Source of the DNA: Stenotrophomonas sp. VV52 | GTDB taxonomy: Bacteria; Pseudomonadota; Gammaproteobacteria; Xanthomonadales; Xanthomonadaceae | NCBI RefSeq assembly: GCF_002893095.1 | Contig: NZ_PKQQ01000007.1 | Coordinates: forward strand, 186,001 to 250,000 | DNA length: 64,000 nt | Direction: 5' to 3' | Shown here: piece by piece, positions 51,478-61,272 of the stretch | Layout: every line of letters starts with the position of its first letter | Numbering within the stretch: position 1 is the stretch's first letter | Program-made: the position numbers and the translations under genes | The notes under the pieces: generated by a model | What the model saw: the letters and a program-made list of their open reading frames with translations, nothing else | The model's database searches: none | What the model was told of the DNA's origin: nothing

Positions 51478-52731
51478 ATGTCGATTTTGACAGGTCGGTC
51501 GCTATCAGCGACCGGGTTGGCTGTTGCTGTTCTGCTGGCATTGGTGCCTGGCGGGGATGTAGGTGCTCAAACTGCACCGTCTTACGAATCGTTGCTTTCT
51601 CGTTTGGACCAGATGCCTGCGTCCGTCCAAGGTGCCGCGCTGGCCGAGGCCGCAGAGGCTCGGGTGCAACAGGCCCGGGCTGTACCCAATCCGACGGTCT
51701 CCATCGACGCAGAGAACGCGTACGGTACTGGTGCCTATCGGGGTTTCTCCAACGCTGACACCATTGTGACGCTTTCCCAGCCGCTCGAAATTTGGGGTCA
51801 GCGGGGCGCGCGAGTGCGCGCTGCGCGTGCAGAGGCAGGCGCAGCGGGCCTGCGGGGCGATCTGATGCGCAGCGATGCGGCTGGTCGTCTGGCAGCCACG
51901 TATGCGGAGGCAGAGGCTGCTCTGCGCCGCTATGAGTTGGCTAGCGAAGCTTTGGCGTTGATTGAACAAGACGCGAAAGCCGTAGGTGCGATGGTTAGCG
52001 AAGGTCGGGAACCCAACTTGCGCGGCGTCCAGGCGCGTAGCGAGGTTGCTAACGCGAAGGCCAGCCTGGATGAGGCCGAGGCCTTCCGGGACGCGGCTCT
52101 AGCGCGGCTAGCCGGGGTGTCTTTGTTGGATGGCCGGCTTACCGAGATCGGTGAAAGCCTTCTGGATCGCGTGCCATCTCACCCGGTCGCAAACGAGGCC
52201 GCCCCGCTCGCTGTTCGAATCGCCCAAGCCGAAGCGGAGGCGTCAGGTCGGCTCATCGATGTCGAGCGTAAGCGCGCTTTGCCACAACTGAGCGCATCTG
52301 TGGCTCAAACGCGCTTCCGCCAAGCAGGCGACGAGGCCTACAACGTTGGCATCAGCCTTTCCATTCCCCTGTTTGACCGCAACCGCGGGGCGATTCGGGC
52401 TGCATATGCCGAGCAACGTGCAGCTGAGGCGGTTCTAGAGGGTCAGAAGCGTGACAGCGAGGCGGCTCGGTTGGGAGCGGTAGCGAGTCTCAAAGCGTCC
52501 AACAGCCGCGCGCGAGCTGCGGATGAGAGCGTACAAGCCGCAGACGAAGCCTATCGGTTGGCCCGCATCGGATTCGAGGCAGGTCGTATATCGCAATTGG
52601 AGCTGCGTAGCACCCGATCAACTTTGATTGCTGCGCGTGGCAGCGCTGTAGATGCCCGCCTTAGCCGGGTGACAGCAGAAATCGACCTCGCTCGCCTTGA
52701 AGGGCGCGCACCGTTTGTGGAGGCAAAATGA
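51478..52731 (+). CDS. czcC: CzcC-type outer-membrane efflux channel
   Basis: A 417-residue TolC-like protein with signal peptide (ALVPGGDVGAQ), two repeats of the long-helix motif (AEAAEARVQQARAVPNPTVS, and GISLSIPLFDRNRGAI) and the typical end LEGRAPF. It forms the outer-membrane exit for the tripartite metal pump. It overlaps czcB by four bases (ATGA). Confidence 0.93.
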   Translation: MSILTGRSLSATGLAVAVLLALVPGGDVGAQTAPSYESLLSRLDQMPASVQGAALAEAAEARVQQARAVPNPTVSIDAENAYGTGAYRGFSNADTIVTLSQPLEIWGQRGARVRAARAEAGAAGLRGDLMRSDAAGRLAATYAEAEAALRRYELASEALALIEQDAKAVGAMVSEGREPNLRGVQARSEVANAKASLDEAEAFRDAALARLAGVSLLDGRLTEIGESLLDRVPSHPVANEAAPLAVRIAQAEAEASGRLIDVERKRALPQLSASVAQTRFRQAGDEAYNVGISLSIPLFDRNRGAIRAAYAEQRAAEAVLEGQKRDSEAARLGAVASLKASNSRARAADESVQAADEAYRLARIGFEAGRISQLELRSTRSTLIAARGSAVDARLSRVTAEIDLARLEGRAPFVEAK

Positions 52732-53981
52732 ATAAGTACGGAAACAAGACGCTCATCGGAGCGACGCTGGTGGCTGCCTTCCTGCTCACCGGGGGGCTTA
52801 CCGCATGCAGTGGCGGTGCGGAGGAAACGGAAAAAGCCGCCGGCACCGAGGCCAAGAGTAAGGGCAGCAAAGAAGAAGGGAAGGGTGGTCACGCAGATGA
52901 GGCCACGCCTGATGGTGCAGAAGCCCACAATGATGGCGACGGCGACGGTGAACACGGCGAGGAGGAGGCTGAGGAGGGGCTAGTCAAGCTGACGTCCGAT
53001 CAGATCAAGGCATCTGGCATCGGCGTGGTTGCAGTAGGGCGGGGCGGTGGCGCTTCAACTAGGCTTGCAGGTCGCGTCGAGCCCGCCATCGGGGGGCGCG
53101 CAGCGATCGCCTCGACGGTCACTGGCCGGGTTGAGCGCGTACTCGTTGCGCCAGGAACAGCGGTCAAAAGCAATCAACCTCTAGTAGTTGTGGTTAGCGG
53201 CGAAGCTGCGACGTTCAAGGCCGCAGCTACTGCGGCGGCGGCAGAGGCAGAAGCTACTCGCTTGGCCTACAGCCGCGATAAATCTCTGGTGGACCAAGGT
53301 GTGGTGGCGCGTCAGGAGCTGGAGGCCTCGCGGGCCCGCTCTTTGGCGGCCGATGCTGCGGCCAGTGCTGCCCGTGCTCAAGTCGCTGCCAGCGGCTCTC
53401 CGGACAGTTCCGGCCGGGTGACCATCACCAGTCCGGTCGCTGGGTTGGTAGGCAACGTCCAGGTAACACCAGGTGGTGTCGTCTCGGCTGGAACCTTGGT
53501 GGCGGAGGTTTCCAATCCCGACATGAATGAACTCGTGTTTACCGCGCCCCCCGCGCTGGCCACCGTCGCCATGCCAGGGATGAAGTTGGAGGTCACGGGC
53601 CCCCGAGGTAGCTTCGAGGCTGAAGTAATTGCTGCGGCTGCGAATGTGATGCAGCAGGGTGGCACCGCCACGATTCGTGCCAAGCCAATCTCCGAGAAAC
53701 TTCCACCGGCCGGCTCCCCCGTTTCGGCACTGATCATTGCCGGTGGTGCCGCCGAAGGTATGAGCGTGCCTGCTGACGCGGTCCAAACCGTTGACGGCAG
53801 AAGCGTTGTCTTCGTGGCCGTCGAGGGCGGCTTCAAAGCAACGCCGGTACTCGCCGGGCGCCGTGCAGGCAATCGAATCGAGATCCTTAACGGTCTGACG
53901 GGCAGTGAGCGCGTCGTAGGCGCCAACGCCTTCCTGCTCAAAGCCGAACTGGCCAAGGGCGAAGCCGAACACGGCCACTAA
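52728..53981 (+). CDS. czcB: CzcB-type membrane-fusion lipoprotein
   Basis: A 417-residue periplasmic adaptor. Lipobox LTGGLTACSGG, then a charged His/Asp/Glu-rich region (DGDGDGEHGEEEAEEG) likely to bind metal, then the HlyD core (IASTVTGRVERVLVAPGTAV, a short hairpin, and TSPVAGLVGNVQVTPGGVV). It bridges CzcA and CzcC. Confidence 0.93.
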   Translation: MNKYGNKTLIGATLVAAFLLTGGLTACSGGAEETEKAAGTEAKSKGSKEEGKGGHADEATPDGAEAHNDGDGDGEHGEEEAEEGLVKLTSDQIKASGIGVVAVGRGGGASTRLAGRVEPAIGGRAAIASTVTGRVERVLVAPGTAVKSNQPLVVVVSGEAATFKAAATAAAAEAEATRLAYSRDKSLVDQGVVARQELEASRARSLAADAAASAARAQVAASGSPDSSGRVTITSPVAGLVGNVQVTPGGVVSAGTLVAEVSNPDMNELVFTAPPALATVAMPGMKLEVTGPRGSFEAEVIAAAANVMQQGGTATIRAKPISEKLPPAGSPVSALIIAGGAAEGMSVPADAVQTVDGRSVVFVAVEGGFKATPVLAGRRAGNRIEILNGLTGSERVVGANAFLLKAELAKGEAEHGH

Positions 53982-53996
53982 GGGAACTCATTCACC

Positions 53997-56900
53997 ATGT
54001 TCAACATCATCATCGAAGCAGCGGTCAGGTTCCGCTGGCTCATGGTGTTTCTGGCCGCATTGATTGCCTGCTTTGGCTTGTTCCAACTAAGCAAGCTACC
54101 AGTCGATGCCGTACCAGATATCACCAACCGCCAGGTCCAGATCAATACCATCGCCCCAGCCCTGACCCCTGAGCAAATCGAGCGTCAGGTTACGTACCCC
54201 TTGGAGACGGCCTTGGCTGGCATCCCGGGGCTGAACACCACCCGTTCGCTATCGCGCAATGGCTTCTCCCAGGTCACTGCAATCTTCACCGACAAGACTG
54301 ACATCTACTTCGCACGCCAGCAGGTCGCTGAGCGCATGCGGGAAGCGGCCGGGGACCTGCCTGACAATGTCTCACCCATGCTTTCGCCCGTTACTACGGG
54401 TTTGGGTGAGGTACTGATGTGGACAGTGGACTTCAGGCCATTCGACCCCAAGAAGCTGGCCAAACCTGGCCAAGCCGGTTGGCACGAGGGCGAGGTCTAC
54501 CTGACCCCGGAAGGCGATCGCCTTGCTACCGCGCAGGAGCGCGCAACGTATCTGCGTACCGTCCAAGATTGGATTATCGCGCCCCAGATGCGCTCAAGCC
54601 CGGGCTTGGCGGGGGTTGATACGGTAGGTGGCTACGTCAAGGAATACGGTATCTACCCCGACAGCGCACGGCTGGCGGCATACCGACTTGGCTTGGCCGA
54701 TCTCGTACAGGCATTGGAGCGTTCCAACGTTCAAGCAGGTGCGGGCTTCGTTCAACGTGCAGGTGAGGGCCTGGTAGTACGGGCCGACGGCCTTGCGTTG
54801 ACGACCGACGACTTGGCCCAATCCCCGGTAGCGACCAAGGACGGCGTGGTTATTCGCGTAGCCGATGTAGCAGAGGTCGGTCTGGGTCGTGCCCCGCGGC
54901 TGGGCGCGGCTAGCCGTAACGGACATGAGGCCGTGCTTGGCACTGCTCTGATGATCGCCGGAGGTAATAGCCGCACCGTGGCACAGGCGGCCGCTGAGCG
55001 TCTGGCGCAGGTCAACGAATCTCTGCCGGCCGATATCTTTGCAGAACCGGTGCTTGACCGAAGCGTGCTGGTCAACTCGACCGTCAAGACGGTCGCCAAG
55101 AACCTGACTGAAGGTGCTCTGCTGGTAGTTGTGGTTCTCTTCCTGCTACTGGGAAACTTCCGTGCAGCAGCCATTACCGCGCTGGTGATTCCGCTCTCGT
55201 TCCTGTTTGCCGTTATCGGCATGAACAAGTTTGGTATCAGCGGCAACCTGATGAGCTTGGGCGCCCTGGATTTCGGCATTCTTGTAGATGGTGCGGTGAT
55301 CGTGATCGAGTCCACCCTGCTGATGCTGGGCAAACGCCGAGCAGAACTTGGCCGGCCTCTGAATGCCATGGAACGGCTCCGCGTGGCGGCAGATTCAGCC
55401 AAGAAGATGGCGCGTCCTGCGGCGTTCGGGCAGATGATTATTCTGCTGGTGTTCGCACCGATCCTCACCTTGGAGGGCGTTGAAGGTAAGACGTTCCAAC
55501 CGATGGCAGCTACTTTCATGCTCGCCCTGATTGGCGCATTTATCTTCTCCTTTACCTTCGTGCCTGCAATGGCTGCGCTCCTTGTGAGAGATCCAAAGCC
55601 TCATGCGAACAAGGACGGCAAGGATTCTCACGACAATGAAGAGCACGAGACTGCAATCATCCGCGTCCTGAGAAGGCGCATTGAGCCAGCAATCCAAGGT
55701 GCCATTCGTAGGCCCAAGGCTGTGCTTGCTGGCGCTCTGATGATGCTTGTGATGGGCGTGGTCGGCTTCACGATGCTGGGTCGGGAGTTCATGCCAACGC
55801 TTGATGAGGGAAACCTTGCCATGCAGGCGCTTCGCGTTCCCTCGACGTCCTTGGAGCAATCGCTGGCTATGCAACTGGCGCTGGAGAGGTCCATCGCGGC
55901 TGAGCCTGAGGTAGTGACCGTCTTCTCAAGAACAGGTACTGCCGAAGCTGCTATCGATCCAATGCCAACCAACATCTCTGACAGCGTGATCGTGCTCAAA
56001 CCGCGCAAGGATTGGCCTGACTCTTCCTTGAGCAAGGAGGATCTAATCGCCAGGTTTGAGAAGATCGCAGCCTCGCAGATAGGTAACAGCTTCGAGTTCA
56101 GTCAGCCCATCGAACTGCGCTTCAACGAGTTGATCTCGGGTGTGCGTACGGATTTGGCTGTCATGATCTACGGCGACAACTTCGAGCAGCTTCAGGCTGT
56201 TGCCGATCAGGTTGCGCTGAAGCTGAGGAACGTGGAGGGCGCTGCGGATGTTCGTGTGGAACAGATCTCTGGTCTGCCCACGCTCAATGTAGCGATCGAC
56301 CACCTTGCAGCAGCACAGTACGGTCTGACGGCTGCAGATGTTAGCGACGCCCTTGCAACGGGCATCGGCGGCGCGGCGGCCGGCAAGATCTTTGAGGGGG
56401 ATCGTCGTTTCGATGTCGTCGTTCGCCTCGGAGACGATGCCCGCAATGATCCCGATCAGCTTGCATCACTGCCAATTGCAACTCCCACCGGCGGGATTGT
56501 GCCCCTCTCATCTGTTGCACGCATCGACATCAGCGAGGGACCTAATCAGATCAGCCGGAACAACGGTAGCCGGCGTGTAGTGGTTCAGGCCAATGTACGC
56601 GGCCGTGACTTGGGCGGGTTCGTAGGTGAAGCCCAAGCTGCAGTGAAGGATGTTCAGTTGCCCCCGGGTGCACACATGACTTGGGGCGGGCAGTTCGAGA
56701 ACCTCCAGCGGGCGGAAAAGCGACTCTTGACCGTCGTGCCGATCGTGTTCCTGCTGATCGGTAGCCTGTTGTTCATGGCACTGGGCAGTGCAAAGGAAGC
56801 GGGCCTCGTGTTCAGCTGCGTTCCGCTAGCACTGGTCGGCGGCATTCTCGCTTTGCTCGTTCGTGGCATGCCGTTCTCGGTGTCTGCTGCAGTCGGATTC

Positions 56901-57233
56901 ATTGCGGTTTCTGGCGTGGCAACGCTGAATGGTCTGGTGCTCATGCAGGCTATTCGAGAGCGCCTGGACGCCGGCGATAGCCCTCTGATTGCTGCGATGA
57001 ATGGCGCCGGCAGCCGAATTCGGGCCGTGGTGACCACCGCGTTGGTCGCCATCGTCGGCTTCATTCCGATGGCTATTGCGAGTGGTTCGGGTGCCGAAGT
57101 GCAGAAGCCTCTGGCTACGGTGGTCATTGGTGGCTTGTTGACTGCAACGGTCTTGACGCTGCTTGTCTTGCCGACCTTCGCGGGGCGACTGGCCAAGTCA
57201 GATCCTAAGGTGGAGCCGGAGACCGCCCACTGA
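53997..57233 (+). CDS. czcA: CzcA-type heavy-metal RND efflux pump
   Basis: A 1078-residue HME-RND inner-membrane pump with twelve helices. The proton-relay motif in TM4 is intact (DFGILVDGAVIVIES). The N-terminal PDITNRQVQINTIAPALTPEQIE and the first periplasmic domain match CzcA/CusA. The last residues (RLAKSDPKVEPETAH) are short. It exports divalent metals such as Co/Zn/Cd. Sixteen nt separate it from czcB. Sequence of the TM4 motif points to the Zn/Co/Cd group rather than the Cu/Ag group. Confidence 0.95.
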   Translation: MFNIIIEAAVRFRWLMVFLAALIACFGLFQLSKLPVDAVPDITNRQVQINTIAPALTPEQIERQVTYPLETALAGIPGLNTTRSLSRNGFSQVTAIFTDKTDIYFARQQVAERMREAAGDLPDNVSPMLSPVTTGLGEVLMWTVDFRPFDPKKLAKPGQAGWHEGEVYLTPEGDRLATAQERATYLRTVQDWIIAPQMRSSPGLAGVDTVGGYVKEYGIYPDSARLAAYRLGLADLVQALERSNVQAGAGFVQRAGEGLVVRADGLALTTDDLAQSPVATKDGVVIRVADVAEVGLGRAPRLGAASRNGHEAVLGTALMIAGGNSRTVAQAAAERLAQVNESLPADIFAEPVLDRSVLVNSTVKTVAKNLTEGALLVVVVLFLLLGNFRAAAITALVIPLSFLFAVIGMNKFGISGNLMSLGALDFGILVDGAVIVIESTLLMLGKRRAELGRPLNAMERLRVAADSAKKMARPAAFGQMIILLVFAPILTLEGVEGKTFQPMAATFMLALIGAFIFSFTFVPAMAALLVRDPKPHANKDGKDSHDNEEHETAIIRVLRRRIEPAIQGAIRRPKAVLAGALMMLVMGVVGFTMLGREFMPTLDEGNLAMQALRVPSTSLEQSLAMQLALERSIAAEPEVVTVFSRTGTAEAAIDPMPTNISDSVIVLKPRKDWPDSSLSKEDLIARFEKIAASQIGNSFEFSQPIELRFNELISGVRTDLAVMIYGDNFEQLQAVADQVALKLRNVEGAADVRVEQISGLPTLNVAIDHLAAAQYGLTAADVSDALATGIGGAAAGKIFEGDRRFDVVVRLGDDARNDPDQLASLPIATPTGGIVPLSSVARIDISEGPNQISRNNGSRRVVVQANVRGRDLGGFVGEAQAAVKDVQLPPGAHMTWGGQFENLQRAEKRLLTVVPIVFLLIGSLLFMALGSAKEAGLVFSCVPLALVGGILALLVRGMPFSVSAAVGFIAVSGVATLNGLVLMQAIRERLDAGDSPLIAAMNGAGSRIRAVVTTALVAIVGFIPMAIASGSGAEVQKPLATVVIGGLLTATVLTLLVLPTFAGRLAKSDPKVEPETAH

Positions 57234-57248
57234 TTGAATGAGTGTTTG

Positions 57249-57277
57249 GGCCCGGCAGCGCATCTGCCTGCCGGGCC
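57249..57277 (+). terminator. Hairpin between czcA and the P-type ATPase
   Basis: A 10-bp perfect stem GGCCCGGCAG / CTGCCGGGCC with a 9-nt loop; no T-run. It probably tunes rather than ends transcription. Confidence 0.45.
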
Positions 57278-57311
57278 TCCCGATCCAATCTCTTGACGTT
57301 GGAGGCAATAC

Positions 57312-59771
57312 GTGAACATGACCACAGAAGTCGAACTGCCGGTCGTACTCCCCGGCGTACCTCAAGAGGACCACTGCGTACAGAGACTGGCCGATGAGCT
57401 GGAGGAAATGGCCGGTATATCACGCGTGCATCTGCGCGGGGTAAGCGCAGGAGCTCCGGAGGCCCTATGCATTCACTATGACCCCGAGCTGATCTCACTT
57501 CAGCGCGTGCGCGAACTAGCGTCGTCTATGGGGATTGGCCTGGGTGAGCGATACGGCCATCTGTCCTTGGAGATGGACTCGTCCGTGCATGCCCGCAAGG
57601 CAAGGACGATCGCGGGGCAGCTACAAGCTATACCCGGTGTCGTTGAAGCGACCACCAGCCCTGCTGGAAGGGTGAACATCGAGTACGACCGGACCCAGAC
57701 AGGAGAAGCTGATCTGAGGGCGAAGCTCGAGGATTTTGGAGTGGGAAGGAGCGGCCCCGCCCCCGACCAAGGCGCGCAAGGTCAGCACGAAGGTCACAAT
57801 CATAAGGATGGGCAGGACCATGCTCATTCCCATGGTGGAATCCTTGGTGCCAACAGTGAGCTACTGTTCTCACTCGCATGTGGCCTGCTCCTCCTGATTG
57901 GCTTTGCACTTGAAAAGCTCGGCTTGCTCGCAAACGACTGGGTCCCTACTTCTCTTTACGTGGCTGCCTACCTGTTCGGAGGTTGGTTCACGCTCCGCGA
58001 AGCTATTGAGAACATCAAGCTAAAGCGCTTTGAGATCGACACGTTGATGCTTGTTGCGGCGGCAGGTGCTGCTGCGCTGGGCGCATGGGCAGAGGGCGCA
58101 CTGCTTCTGTTCCTCTTCAGCCTCGGCCACGCGCTCGAACACTATGCGATGGGCCGCGCAAAGAGAGCGATTGAGGCGCTTGCCAAGTTGGCCCCGGAGA
58201 CAGCCAGGGTTGTCAAAGACGGGAAGGTCACTGAAGTCCAGGTTGAGTCGCTGATACCTGGAGACGTGGTGGTTGTTCGTCCCAATGATCGGATGCCGGC
58301 GGACGGATTCGTTGTTAAAGGAACCAGCAGCGTTGATCAAGCGCCTGTAACCGGTGAGAGCATCCCGGTAGATAAGCTGCCGGTAGGTGATCGTGCGCTG
58401 GCGCGGGTGCGTCCGGACTCCGTTGAGATGCAGTCCCGCGTCTTCGCCGGCACCATTAACGGCTCCGGCGCAATGGAAGTTGAGGTGACCCGCCGATCAG
58501 GGGAGTCGGCCTTGGCCCGCGTCGTCAAGATGGTGAGTGAGGCCGAGACCAGAAAGTCGCCAACTCAACGCTTCACCGACAAATTCGAAAGAGTATTCGT
58601 TCCGGCAGTTCTGATTCTGGCAGTGCTGTTGCTTTTCTCGTGGGTAGTGATCGACGAGCCATTCCGAGATAGCTTCTATCGAGCGATGGCAGTACTGGTC
58701 GCGGCAAGCCCGTGCGCACTGGCTATTGCCACACCAAGTGCCGTTCTGGCCGGTATTGCTAGAGCGGCCCGGGGCGGAGTGCTCATCAAGGGTGGCGCCC
58801 CGCTAGAAGAACTGGGAATGGTTCGCGCCATCGCGTTTGACAAGACTGGAACCCTCACCGAGGGAAAGCCGCGAATCACCGACATTAAGGTGATGCAAGG
58901 CTCTACAGAGCAGGAACTGCTGCAGGTTGCGGTCGCCGTAGAGGCCTTGAGTGATCACCCACTGGCGGCAGCCATTGTTCGAGATGGCAACGCTCGCTTG
59001 GGAGAGGTTCCCGTGCCAGTAGCCACGGATCTCGCTAACTTCACTGGAAGCGGGGTTCAGGCGAGGGTGAATGGCCTAAACGTCTGGATCGGAAAGGCAG
59101 AGATGTTCGGCACCGGCGGCATCAGCACCCTGACTGCGGAGGCGCAGTCGGCCATCGACGAGCTTCGCAACGTTGGACGAACCACGATGGCAGTTCGCCT
59201 AGGTGACCGTGATATCGGTGTCATTGGCCTTATGGATACGCCGCGCCCAGAAGCACGAGAAGCATTGGACAAGCTGCGAAGCTTGGGCATCCAGCGGATG
59301 ATCATGATTTCCGGCGACCATCAGACAGTGGCACAGGCCGTGGCAACGGACGTGGGCCTAGACGATGCTTGGGGCAATCTAATGCCCGATGACAAGGTGA
59401 AGGCCATCCGCCAGCTCAAGGATACGGAGCGAGTGGCGATGGTTGGTGATGGTGTGAACGACGCGCCTGCGATGGCGAGTGCGAGCGTCGGCATCGCGAT
59501 GGGCGCCGCGTCCTCGGACGTTGCTCTGGAGACGGCCGACGTAGCACTCATGTCCGAAGACTTGAGGCAGGTAGCGTTCTCAGTGGCGCTTAGTCGACGC
59601 ACCCGAAGTGTGATCCGCCAGAACGTTTACGTGAGCCTGGGCGTAGTGGCGGTGTTGGTGCCTGCGACAGTCATGGGTCTTGGGATTGGTCCTGCTGTAG
59701 CAGTGCATGAGGGATCGACTCTGTTGGTCGTGTTCAATGCGCTGAGACTCCTCGGCTACCGCCAATCCTGA
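57312..59771 (+). CDS. zntA: P1B-type Zn/Cd/Pb-exporting ATPase
   Basis: An 819-residue ion pump. GTG 57312 has GGAGG at six bases. Two N-terminal HMA-like folds lack CxxC; instead a His-rich linker HEGHNHKDGQDHAHSHGG follows. Catalytic motifs are TGES, the metal-site SPCALAIATPSA, the phosphorylation DKTGTLTEG, SDHPLAAAIV (HP motif) and GDGVNDAPA. The end HEGSTLLVVFNALRLL is typical of the Zn/Cd/Pb (P1B-2) group. Acts with CzcCBA to clear metal from cytoplasm then periplasm. Confidence 0.93.
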   Translation: MNMTTEVELPVVLPGVPQEDHCVQRLADELEEMAGISRVHLRGVSAGAPEALCIHYDPELISLQRVRELASSMGIGLGERYGHLSLEMDSSVHARKARTIAGQLQAIPGVVEATTSPAGRVNIEYDRTQTGEADLRAKLEDFGVGRSGPAPDQGAQGQHEGHNHKDGQDHAHSHGGILGANSELLFSLACGLLLLIGFALEKLGLLANDWVPTSLYVAAYLFGGWFTLREAIENIKLKRFEIDTLMLVAAAGAAALGAWAEGALLLFLFSLGHALEHYAMGRAKRAIEALAKLAPETARVVKDGKVTEVQVESLIPGDVVVVRPNDRMPADGFVVKGTSSVDQAPVTGESIPVDKLPVGDRALARVRPDSVEMQSRVFAGTINGSGAMEVEVTRRSGESALARVVKMVSEAETRKSPTQRFTDKFERVFVPAVLILAVLLLFSWVVIDEPFRDSFYRAMAVLVAASPCALAIATPSAVLAGIARAARGGVLIKGGAPLEELGMVRAIAFDKTGTLTEGKPRITDIKVMQGSTEQELLQVAVAVEALSDHPLAAAIVRDGNARLGEVPVPVATDLANFTGSGVQARVNGLNVWIGKAEMFGTGGISTLTAEAQSAIDELRNVGRTTMAVRLGDRDIGVIGLMDTPRPEAREALDKLRSLGIQRMIMISGDHQTVAQAVATDVGLDDAWGNLMPDDKVKAIRQLKDTERVAMVGDGVNDAPAMASASVGIAMGAASSDVALETADVALMSEDLRQVAFSVALSRRTRSVIRQNVYVSLGVVAVLVPATVMGLGIGPAVAVHEGSTLLVVFNALRLLGYRQS

Positions 59772-59772
59772 C

Positions 59773-60492
59773 ATGCGCATTCTATTGATTGAGCGCGACC
59801 TCAAGGACGCAGCGCAAATTCTGGACTACTTCGAGTCCCGTGGTCATCAGCTTGATGTAGTGGCCGATGGTCTGGCGGGCCTACATCTGGCGGCTACCAA
59901 TCTATACGACGCAGTCGTGCTTGACTGGTTGCTTCCTCGCATGGAAGGACTGGAGGTTCTTAAAAGGATGCGGCTTGACCACGGTGTTCCAGTGCCGGTT
60001 TTGATGCTGACCGCGAAGGACGACCTTTCGGACAAGATCACCGCGTTCCGCTCTGGTGTCGACGACTATGTAACCAAACCTTTTGATCTCACCGAGCTTG
60101 AGGTTCGACTGGAGGCCTTGGTCACTCGCACAGAAGGGCGGGTGACAAGGAGACAACTGGTGGTTGGAGATCTGACGTTAGATCTTAGGACATTGGAAGC
60201 TACAAGGGCTGGAAGGCGACTGCATCTTTATCCAGCTTGCCGGAAGCTCCTTGAGGCGCTGATGCGGGCAAGTCCTGCCGCTGTCACCAGGCAGCAACTG
60301 GAGAGCCGGCTTTGGGGCGATAACCCTCCTGACGACGACCTTCTGCGTTCACAGATGTCCAGCCTTCGCCGAGCTCTTGACGGCCCGTTTGATGAGAAAA
60401 TGATCCAAACGTTGCCGCGCTTTGGTTATCGGCTGATATCAGTATCGGCACCTGTGCACTCGCCCCCTGCTAATGGTGAGGAGCAGCCATGA
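59773..60492 (+). CDS. OmpR-family response regulator, kinase partner missing
   Basis: A 239-residue protein with receiver domain (phospho-Asp in AVVLDWLLPRMEG, TAK switch, K in YVTKPFD) and a C-terminal winged helix (SRLWGDNPPDDDLLRSQMSSLRRALDG). It starts 1 nt after the ATPase stop. Such regulators normally precede a sensor kinase gene. Here a 19-codon frame (60489-60548) overlaps the stop by ATGA and then ends. An unlinked kinase may be its partner. Likely controls czc/znt genes. Confidence 0.9.
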   Translation: MRILLIERDLKDAAQILDYFESRGHQLDVVADGLAGLHLAATNLYDAVVLDWLLPRMEGLEVLKRMRLDHGVPVPVLMLTAKDDLSDKITAFRSGVDDYVTKPFDLTELEVRLEALVTRTEGRVTRRQLVVGDLTLDLRTLEATRAGRRLHLYPACRKLLEALMRASPAAVTRQQLESRLWGDNPPDDDLLRSQMSSLRRALDGPFDEKMIQTLPRFGYRLISVSAPVHSPPANGEEQP

Positions 60493-60548
60493 TCTCGGAA
60501 AGGTCAGTGCAAACGTGGTGCGGCCAACTTCTTGGCTGTGGGCGCTGA
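60489..60548 (+). pseudogene. Possible start of a deleted sensor kinase gene
   Basis: ATGA overlap with the response regulator and then 19 codons (MISERSVQTWCGQLL...) ending in TGA. The overlap is the normal link to a histidine kinase, but no kinase follows; the next gene begins at 60556. Reading it as a remnant is inference. Confidence 0.35.
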
Positions 60549-60555
60549 GCGGCTC

Positions 60556-61272
60556 ATGAGCATGTTGAAGCTCTCGGCTCTTCCGCTTGCTGCGTTCATG
60601 GGCGCAGCAATTTGGGGCGCTGCAGCCATGGTGCCGTTCGCACCAGGGCCGGACGAAGATATGTTCTGGATACCGGTGTCCTTAGCACTTACGAGCGCGG
60701 CGATAGCATCGGTTGCCGCAATCCTGCAAGACATGTTCTTGTTCGGACTGAAGAGATGGAGAGGCTTCAGTAAGGCCTACCCCAGTCTTTGCTCTGAGTT
60801 GGTCCCTTTCGTACTGTTCCCGATCGGTCTCACTCTTTCCGGAGCCGCAGCGTTCGATCCAATATTGCTGAGCTCTGTTCTTCTTTTGATTGGATTGTCA
60901 TTTGGGGAGACGCTAACGTCTGCCGCGTACTACAGAGCTCGGGCAATGCCCACAGCGCTAGTAGTTTTTGTTGAGTGCAGCGCCCTCGTGTTTGCAGCAT
61001 ACATGTACCGGAAGGGCGTGCTAACAAACGTCAGCGTTACTAGCCGATCTTGGTTTGCGACATCTGTTGCATCCATGGGTCTGCTTTCGTTCCTTGTGGG
61101 CCGGTATTGGACAAATCTTCTGCGCGATTCTGAGGTGAAGTTCTCGCCCTTACTCAAGCGGCTCCTGGTAACCTTCATAGCTGAGGGGTCGACAACGGAA
61201 TGGAGTCAATGGAGGCTGAAGCAACGTACGAAGAAGCGGAAACTTCCACAGAATCGGTCGAAATCGGCTTGA
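60556..61272 (+). CDS. Membrane protein of unknown function
   Basis: About 238 residues with roughly six membrane segments, including FMGAAIWGAAAMVPFAPG, FWIPVSLALTSAAIASV, VLFPIGLTLSGAA and LVVFVECSALVFAAYMY, and a strongly basic tail (KQRTKKRKLPQNRSK). No family is recognised. The start is ATG 60556; GTG/TTG codons upstream are possible. It follows the regulator remnant directly. Confidence 0.6.
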   Translation: MSMLKLSALPLAAFMGAAIWGAAAMVPFAPGPDEDMFWIPVSLALTSAAIASVAAILQDMFLFGLKRWRGFSKAYPSLCSELVPFVLFPIGLTLSGAAAFDPILLSSVLLLIGLSFGETLTSAAYYRARAMPTALVVFVECSALVFAAYMYRKGVLTNVSVTSRSWFATSVASMGLLSFLVGRYWTNLLRDSEVKFSPLLKRLLVTFIAEGSTTEWSQWRLKQRTKKRKLPQNRSKSA

